Shown: positions 56,542 through 64,000 of the stretch, piece after piece
How the letters are laid out: every line of letters begins with the position of its first letter
Numbering within the stretch: the stretch's first letter is position 1
Origin: Euphorbia lathyris
Lineage: Eukaryota; Streptophyta; Magnoliopsida; Malpighiales; Euphorbiaceae
Direction of reading: 5' to 3'
NCBI RefSeq assembly: GCF_963576675.1
Contig: NC_088916.1
Span: forward strand, 13,120,501 to 13,184,500
Length of the DNA: 64,000 bases
Notes under the pieces: model-generated
The model's input: only the letters and a program-made list of their open reading frames with translations
Told to the model about the DNA's origin: nothing
Database searches by the model: none
Program-made: the position numbers and the translations under genes

Positions 56542-56544
56542 TTG

Positions 56545-57170
56545 AAATTTTAGGGAAATTTACATATAAAATCACATTTGAAAAACTATCTACAATTATA
56601 CCAAGTTCTAATTTTGAATCATGTCAAATTAATAAAATTGTTACTTTTAATCTATTTTAAGATTTGAAGTTTATAAATTATAGATCTAGTATATATTGTC
56701 TAGGATTTAAGATTTATGAATTGGAGTTTAGAATATTTAAATTAGGGTGTAAAAGTATACTTTATTTGTTATATATAGAAAATAATGACATTTTTCAGAA
56801 TTAAATTTGATAATCTGATTTAATTGTAATTTTTTAGTTGATTATGATATTCATGTAATTAACCCAAAATTTTTTCTAAGTCTAATTACTATTTTCATAT
56901 TGGGTTCCAACTGGATTTAACAATTTAAAAGAAGAAAATTTACATACAAATTCACTTAGAAAAAGCTATTTATAATCATATTAAGTCATAATTTTAAATC
57001 AAGATAAACTAATAAAAGCATTATTTTCAATCTATTTTAAAAATTAGAGTTTATAAATTGGGGTTTAAGATATGTTGTATAGAGTTTAAAATTTATGAAT
57101 TGGAGTTTAGAATTTTTAAATTAAAATGTAAAAGCATATTTTATTTGTTATATATAGAATAACTAGGTAT
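56545..57170 (+). repeat. Repeat R1, two direct copies
   Basis: Copies at about 56549-56790 and 56931-57170 share tatgaattggagtttagaat and ttatttgttatatatagaa. They match 335-600 and the inverted copy before them. Confidence 0.65.
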
Positions 57171-58452
57171 GGACCCGCACTATATGCATGTTCGATGATA
57201 AATGTATTTAAAATAAATAAAAATATAATTTTAAATTTAATATATATAAAATTTTTAAATTTTAATAAAAAATATTTAACTTTAAATATATATTTTAGAA
57301 TATATACAAATTGAATATAACTACGGGAATACAGTTAGCCTTGACCCGTTCAATTTTTCTTTAAATATATACATATAAATTTTTTTATTTGTAATTTATT
57401 AATCAAAATTGAAAATGTAAATGTGAATTTATTAATTAAAATCCTCCAAATTGAAAGCATAATCATCTAAATAGATTCTTGATTTTAAAATACAAGAAAA
57501 TGGATATTGTAATTTACCTTTAAAATTTGACAAAAAATCATCTTGAAACTCATTGGTTTGCTCTTTTACAAAAACATCTCCTATGGAATAAAACAACAAA
57601 ATAGTTAAACTTGCATTTTTATTATGCAACTCTACTAAGAATGAAGAACAAAATCTGTTTTGATTATGATGAATAAAAGTATGAAAAAAGTAAAGGCACG
57701 TATCAATAGTTCAATAACTTCCTTTACAACACACTCACCAAACAACAATTCAGCCAAGCACAAAGAAAACTCAAAAGAAGTAACAAGATCTCAACTTATT
57801 GTACGTTCTCCTGAAACTTGAATATTTAATTTATATTAGGCTAGAAAGTTGGAAGCATGTCAGTATACAATCTCTTATTCTTTTCTTGCTTACTTGTGAT
57901 TTGTCGGAGAACTTTAGTGCTCAACCTGGCATTTCCCCCTAATGTAGTGTCACATCTGGAGTAGCACATATTGTTCCATACAATATAGTATTCTCTACAT
58001 GTTTCTTTGTGATTTGTCGAAGAACCTCACATTCTCTTAACCTTGTTGCACCTGGAATTGCCCCCTCTAGAAGCCAATCACTTAATATTATACTTTTTGA
58101 ACTTGTATTCACAAATTAAATCATAAATTTTAGGAGGCCATCCCAACAAAAAAGTTCGTATTACTATATGAGTCAATAATTACACATGTCATTTTCTTTC
58201 TTCTTCACTAACAAATCAATCAACAAATCATAATAAGCAGATATTAATTTACTCTCCTGCAATCTACTTACTTTACCTAGAACTAAATTTCTCAGCTTGT
58301 CAAAGCATTTCAGTTACTACAACCAATAAGAATTAATTATCGCAACCAAATAATGAAAGTCATATGAGCATGAAATCAACAAAATTGGAGGAACTAACAG
58401 GCAACGCCATAAGATGAGAAGTTTCATTCAAGCAGGAACATATAGGTGTATC
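57171..58452. other. Intergenic, nothing firmly recognised
   Basis: The start (actaggtatggacccgcac) is a short decayed repeat. 57840-58080 contains two spaced gtgatttgtcg-agaac blocks. A 65-codon minus ORF at 57629-57432 has no family features. Confidence 0.4.
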
Positions 58453-59873
58453 ACCAATCTAGTGCCACCAGCAGCCTCAATCTTGAGATGTAGTTTAAAG
58501 GAAGCAAGTCACCTCTGCACCACCTCTATGATGCACATCAACTATAATTACTCTATTTCTTTTGTGCCAAATCCAATTGGAACCAAAATGTGTCTATAAA
58601 ATTGATAAAATAGTTTTAAAATGATAAACAAATATGATATATCAATTAATATCTCACTTTTAATGATACTTGAAATTAAAGCAGTTGGCATAATATCTCA
58701 CTTTTAATAATACCAGTCAACAAAAAGTTATTGAAAAACCATGATAAATTTGAACTTAAATGTTTTCATAGTTTGTCTTCGATATTTTATGCACGTTCCA
58801 ATTTGTTGAACTATAAACAAAAACTAATGTAGAACTATTAAAAAAACGCAGTAGGAAAAAAATAGGGACATGTGGAAAGTATGTTCAAAGTTAACCAGAA
58901 TGTACAACTATAAGGCTTCATAAGAGGACAAAAAAACTATAATTTCCAGAAGAGAATTTTATTAGGCTTTTTTCTGTGCACATAAGTTTGCAAGACCTTA
59001 ATGATTTTTGTATTTAGAAACTTGAGATGTTATAGAAATATTCTGTTTAATGCCTCAGAATGTTAAGGTCTCTAGAAACTATGTTGTAATGCTAGAGCCT
59101 AGATGTCATATCTTCATTCATTTTTCCATTATCTGTTGGTCTATCTCATTATATTAGGTTGTGAAAGTCAACCCTAGTGTTGTTCTGTTCAATGTTGTCC
59201 AAGTTTATGTATAAGCTTTGTTTTTATTTACTACTCTTACTTCATTGGCTTTTGTCTCGTTTAATTTTGAGATTATCTTCATTAGATATTATATATATAT
59301 ATATCAGACTAAAGACTTTGAGCATTTATATTCTCCTGATTTTACCATCAATTGTATCTCCATGCTGACAGATACCAAATGCAAGGTGAATTTTTTTGAG
59401 ATCTAAGCCAAGTAGTGACAACATTACTTAGAAAAATGAAAAACTTCCATTTAGTTCATCATGAATTTATTCATGTTATGGAACCAATTGAACTAATAGC
59501 TTAATTTAATAGCTAAGGACAAATGATAACTATTATATTAATCCTTCATTCTTAAACCTATATAAGAAACTAAGAAATCCTCATTCCTCAACTTATCCAT
59601 TCTTATCTGTAGCCTAGAGAAAATATATAAGCAGTTCAGTTGAGCAAGAAAATGTTTACCTCATGAATAGATCAAGTTGAGGGAGGTGCGGACACACACA
59701 CTCTCACACACACATGGAGTAGTTGAGTTAACTATCCGAGTTGCAAATGTAGTAGACCCACATGAACATCCATGAATCTATAATTTAAAATGGGTCTTAG
59801 TTAAAGCAATAAAATAACGACTAAATGTGGAAATATTAGCAACACTACCATTGAAAGGACAATCGCTACAAGA

Positions 59874-60160
59874 AAAAACGCTATCACCGATGGAAATATC
59901 CGTCGGTGATAAGCCAAAATGTGTCAGTGATCGTAATCACAAACGGAAAGCAGTGTGTCGAAGTTGACCTCGTAGGTAATCCATTACGATAATTTTTTTG
60001 CTGGATCGGTGATATCACCGACAAAACGGTGTTGGTGTTTCCGACCCATGTTTAGTCGGTGATTTGTGTAGGTATTACTGACACCATCACCGACACAATA
60101 TTTATAGGACATTCCGACCATAACTACTGAGTATTTTGCGTAGAAAATTCTGACAAATAA
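59874..60160. mobile_element. CACTA (En/Spm)-like element end
   Basis: cgctacaagaaaaaacgcta matches the CACTACAAGAAAA terminus of plant CACTA elements, with two leading differences. Subterminal words atcaccga, gtcggtgat and ccgacacaat repeat in both orientations over the next 250 bp, as transposase-binding arrays do. The coding strand of the element would be minus. Confidence 0.7.
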
Positions 60161-60534
60161 GATTATTTGTTTATCAACAGAAATATGTTGGGAAAATATG
60201 TCGATATTGATATTTTAAAATTCAGATTTATTTACATATTATTGTTAATAATTTATAAATATTAAATATTTTTATATTCAATAAATAAATAAATTCATAT
60301 ATATATATATATATATACACTAAATAAATATATAAGAAATGATAATTATATTATAAAAGTTAAAGTCAAGTGATTATTTGATACAAAATACTACTAGGGA
60401 TATACAAAATGATCTATTGATCTACAAAACTAAATTCCCATAAAAAATATATCAACTAAAAAATTCTAAGCAACACTAAAAGTATCATCTCATCCAATTA
60501 ATGAGTTTGTAAGCAATGCTAAAAATCTATCCAC

Positions 60535-60807
60535 CTAATTTTCATTAGTAGGAGGTTGCAACCTATTAATTTGTTGTTGCATTCCACCAATGATATCTTG
60601 TAAAGCTCCAATTTGATATTTCATTTGAACTCCAAACTCTTCAAACCTTAGTTGAACATCATTAATTTGTGATGAAGACGTACCAAGATTTAGCCGATCT
60701 ACATGATTATGTTGCTCCTTTTGTTTATCTCGCTCTTGAAAAGCCACAAGTTCATTAACAGTTGATTGCAATCTATCGAGCTGAGACTCCAAATGTGATA
60801 TTGCAAT
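60535..60807 (-). CDS. Possible CACTA element exon, coiled-coil C-terminus
   Basis: A 91-codon exon (acceptor tag just upstream at 60810-60808) ends at the stop at 60535-60537. It encodes ESQLDRLQSTVNELV, then a Gln/Glu-rich heptad pattern ending QQINRLQPPTNEN. Glu/Gln-rich coiled-coil tails are common at the end of plant En/Spm transposase-family proteins, and the CACTA terminus lies about 660 bp downstream. The catalytic part is not in the window. It could be an unrelated fragment carried by the element. Confidence 0.45.
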   Translation of the reverse strand: MAISHLESQLDRLQSTVNELVAFQERDKQKEQHNHVDRLNLGTSSSQINDVQLRFEEFGVQMKYQIGALQDIIGGMQQQINRLQPPTNEN

Positions 60808-61082
60808 CTAAAGATGCAAGGCATAACTATTTACTTGAAAAGATGATGAAACATAAAAGCCAGCTGAAATAATTAAAGGAACATTCAGAAAGCACCTAAA
60901 AAACAAAATGTCTATCACCTAAGAAACCATCTCTCTATCAGGTATACAACCAAACACTTTGTGTGCATAACTTAAATAACCTAATTTCACGTATAAATCA
61001 AGGAGAATTGTGCTTCAGTTTTAGCACACTGTGTGTAGTTACATAAACCATAGAATCATTCTTCCCCATAGAAGCAATCCTA

Positions 61083-62920
61083 ACCAATCTAGTGCCACCA
61101 GCAGCCTCAATCTTGAGATGTAGTTTAAAGGAAGCAAGTCACCTCTGCACCACCTCTATGATGCACATCAACTATAATTACTCTATTTTTTGTGCCAAAT
61201 CCAATTGGAACCAAAATGTGTCTATAAAATTGATAAAATAGTTTTAAAATGATAAACAAATATGATATATCAATTAATATCTCACTTTTAATGATACTTG
61301 AAATTAAAGCAGTTGGCATAATATCTCACTTTTAATAATACCAGTCAACAAAAAGTTATTGAAAAACCATGATAAATTTGAGCTTAAATGTTTTCATAGT
61401 TTGTCTTCGATATTCTATGCACGTTCCAATTTGTTGAACTATAAACAAAAACTAATGTAGAACTATTAAAAAAACGCAGTAGGAAAAAAATAGGGACATG
61501 TGGAAAGTATGTTCAAAGTTAACCAGAATGTACAACTATAAGGCTTCATAAGAGGACAAAAAAACTATAATTTCCAGAAGAGAATTTTATTAGGCTTTTT
61601 TCCGTGCAACATAAGTTTGCAAAACCTTAATGATTTTTGTATTTAGAAACTTGAGATGTTATAGAAATATTCTGTTTAATACCTCAGAATGTTAAGGTCT
61701 CTAGAAACTATGTTGTAATGCTAGAGCCTAGATGTTATATCTTCATTCATTTTTCCATTATCTGTTGGTCTACCTCATTATATTAGGTTGTGAAAGTCAA
61801 CCCTAGTGTTGTTCTGTTCAATGTTGTCCAAGTTTATGTATAAGCTTTGTTTTTATTTACTACTCTTACTTCATTGGCTTTTGTCTCGTTTAATTTTGAG
61901 ATTATCTTCATTAGATATTATATATATATATATATATCAGACTAAAGACTTTGAGCATTTATATTCTCCTGATTTTACCATCAATTGTATCTCCATGCTG
62001 ACAGATACCAATTGCAAGGTGAATTTTTTTGAGATCTAAGCCAAGTAGTGACAACATTACTTAGAAAAATGAAAAACTTCCATTTAGTTCATCATGAATT
62101 TATTCATGTTATGGAACCAATTGAACTAATAGCTTAATTTAATAGCTAAGGACAAATGATAACTATTATATTAATCCTTCATTCTTAAACCTATATAAGA
62201 AACTAAGAAATCCTCATTCCTCAACTTATCCATTCTTATCTGTAGCCTAGAGAAAATATATAAGTAGTTCAGTTGAGCAAGAAAATGTTTACCTCATGAA
62301 TAGATCAAGTTGAGGGAGGTGCAGACACACACACACACATGGAGTAGTTGAGTTAACTATCTGAGTTGCAAATGTAGTAGACCCACATGAACATCCATGA
62401 ATCTATAATTTAAAATGGGTCTTAGTTAAAGCAATAAAATAATGACTAAATGTGGAAATATTAGCAACACTACCATTGAAAGGACCATCGCTACAAGAAA
62501 AAACGCTATCACCGATGGAAATATCCGTCGGTGATAAGCCAAAATGTGTCAGTGATCGTAATCACCGACGGAAAGCAGTGTGTCGAAGTTGACCTCGTAG
62601 GTAATCCATTACGATAATTTTTTTGCTGGATCGGTGATATCACCGATAAAACGGTGTTGGTGTTATGTGTAGGTGTTTCCGACCCATGTTTAGTCGGTGA
62701 TTTGTGTAGGTATTACTGACACCATCATCGACACAATATTTATAGGACATTCCGACCATAACTACTGAGTATCTTGCGTAGAAAATTCTGACAAATAAGA
62801 TTATTTGTTTATCAACAGAAATATGTTGGGAAAATATGTCGGTATTGATATTTTAAAATTCAGATTTATTTACATATTATTGTTAATAATTTATAAATAT
62901 TAAATATTTTTATATTCAAT
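61083..62920. repeat. Tandem duplication, unit 2 (truncated)
   Basis: It repeats 58453-60282, including the CACTA-like end (here from about 62490, cgctacaagaaaaaacgcta). The match stops after ttatattcaat at 62920, where the LINE's poly(T) begins. Confidence 0.85.
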
Positions 62921-63815
62921 TTTTTTTTGGTAGAAAAGGAAAGGAAAGCAAAGCAAAACAAGCAACTACACCGGGATTAGCCTAGGAAAGCTAACCCTAA
63001 TCCTATCCTCTAAAAGAAGAGGAGAAAGAGCGATAGGGGGAACGGTAAGGGTAGAAACACCTAACACCCCCTCACGGCCTGCCGCCGCTAAGTGATCTGC
63101 AACACGGTTCTGCTCCTGGAAAATGTGGCTGAACTCAAGGATATCAAATGAGGGGCTAAGCCTCTTAATAGCTTTAATAAGGTTGCGGCTATGAAGACCC
63201 ATGACATGACTACCCAAAATCATATTGATGGCCTCCAAGTTATCTGACTCCACAGAAAGCCTCTTAACACCCAGCCTAATCACCAGCTGGATCCCAGAGA
63301 GAATGCCCCAGAGCTCCGCAGAGAAGGAAGAACCCAAACCCAAATTCTAGGTAAACCCAGAAAGCCAGGCGCCTCCCGCATCCCTAAGAACACCTCCGGC
63401 AGCAATCTTACCATTACTGAGGCAGGAACCATCAGTATTCAGCTTCACAACCCCCTCTCTCGGCCTGCTCCAGCTCACGAGGTGGACATCACTACTCGGG
63501 GAAGATCTGGCAAGGGACTCACCTTTGAAACTATCAATAATAGAGGAGAGTTTCTTCAAGAAGAACTCAGCTAAGTTAGGCAAAAGCACAACTTTATTAT
63601 CAAAAATCTCCTCGTTCCTCCATTTCCACACTTGATGACAGATAATGGCAAAGAAAATGTCCTCATGCTCCATATAAGACAATAACTTTCCCCTAATACC
63701 ATCTGAGAACCAGTCGTTCACAGAATGGGACATGAAGGAAGAGAAAGTATGATGAGAGAGAATTTTCTTCCAAACCTCTTCACGCGTGGCACAACGATTC
63801 AACATGGCCTTGATG
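62921..63815 (-). pseudogene. 5'-truncated LINE, zf-RVT end and RNase H
   Basis: The minus-strand frame encodes the end of the zinc-binding region (LNRCATREEVWKKIL), a linker (FFAIICHQVWKWRNEE) and RNase H with NTDGS, SAELWG, ESDN and NRVADHLA, ending FPRLIPV. One in-frame stop at 63347 divides it. It is a close relative of 25482-27330 (LIPG versus LIPV ends). A T run at 62921-62928 is the poly(A) end and abuts unit 2. The 5' edge at about 63815 meets unrelated sequence and shows no matching target duplication. Confidence 0.85.
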
Positions 63816-64000
63816 CGGATTCCGCGAAGAACCCGAACTAAGGGATAACTGTACCCCGTCGTTATCAAGTAATAAATTTCTGGTTTAAGTCCAGGTTATC
63901 GTCCACAGGATTTATTTCTGCAAGTATCAAGCTACTCGGTCTCGGATGTTATCTAGGCTTAGGGGGTTTTGAGTTTGTTTGTTTTAATTAATCTACTCCT
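63816..64000. other. Start of an unassigned element
   Basis: After the LINE sequence ends, a new stretch begins (ttccgcgaagaacccgaac), with gtaccccgtcgttatcaag and ggttatcgtccacagg. Similar wording occurs around LTR retrotransposons in plants, but the window ends before any diagnostic feature. Confidence 0.35.

Larger units (their letters stand above)
58453..61082. repeat. Tandem duplication, unit 1 (2630 bp)
   Basis: The sequence from accaatctagtgccaccagc onward recurs at 61083, immediately after this unit ends. Over 1.83 kb the two copies differ by scattered single bases, small indels and microsatellite length. The unit contains uncharacterised sequence, a CACTA-like end and a coiled-coil exon. 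Small ORFs at 59177-59406 are repeated in unit 2 and are not convincing genes. Confidence 0.85.

Noticed and set aside
59177..59406. Small plus-strand ORFs duplicated at 61806-62039
   Set aside because: They are conserved only because the DNA is duplicated; they are hydrophobic, frame-shifted by microsatellite length between copies and lack any family features.

Overview
The window is nuclear DNA from a flowering plant, most likely a eudicot. It holds one recognisable host gene: cinnamate 4-hydroxylase (C4H, CYP73A), on the minus strand from 15370 down to 10196, in three exons of 785, 134 and 599 bp. The rest is AT-rich intergenic DNA built almost entirely of transposable elements in several nested layers. 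I saw no tRNA, rRNA or CRISPR array.

Layout. 1-10 kb: short non-autonomous DNA elements (MULE-like with 9-bp target duplications, hAT-like with 8-bp ones), two LINE remnants and an inverted pair of Tourist-like MITEs just downstream of C4H. 10-15.7 kb: C4H and its proximal promoter (TATA box, G-box, AC-II element). 15.8-17.3 kb: a 1.5-kb element with long terminal inverted repeats. 17.3-23.9 kb: a LINE fragment split by a young Copia element of Tork/Tnt1 type that has one premature stop. 24.1-28.5 kb: a 621-bp poly(A)-tailed retroposon opened by a MULE-like MITE, a Tourist-like element and an Emigrant-like MITE; the Tourist-like element carries another MULE-like MITE, which carries a LINE. 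30.4-36.9 kb: a second Copia in LTR-internal-LTR-partial internal form, with a three-LTR TRIM array in its gag. 37.0-47.0 kb: a Ty3/Gypsy element of Tat type with a perfect 5-bp target duplication, a decayed gag-pol and a spliced antisense gene. 47-57 kb: more MITEs and a clean second copy of the 621-bp retroposon. 58.4-62.9 kb: a 2.63-kb tandem duplication containing a CACTA-like end. 62.9-64 kb: another LINE fragment and an unassigned element.

The genes do not form one pathway. C4H catalyses the second step of the phenylpropanoid pathway (trans-cinnamate to p-coumarate). The other coding regions are element proteins (Gag, protease, integrase, reverse transcriptase, RNase H, an antisense accessory protein), nearly all disabled by stops or frameshifts. 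Insertion order can be read from target duplications and empty sites. LTR divergence is low (about 1% in both Copia elements, about 2% in Gypsy), so these insertions are recent.
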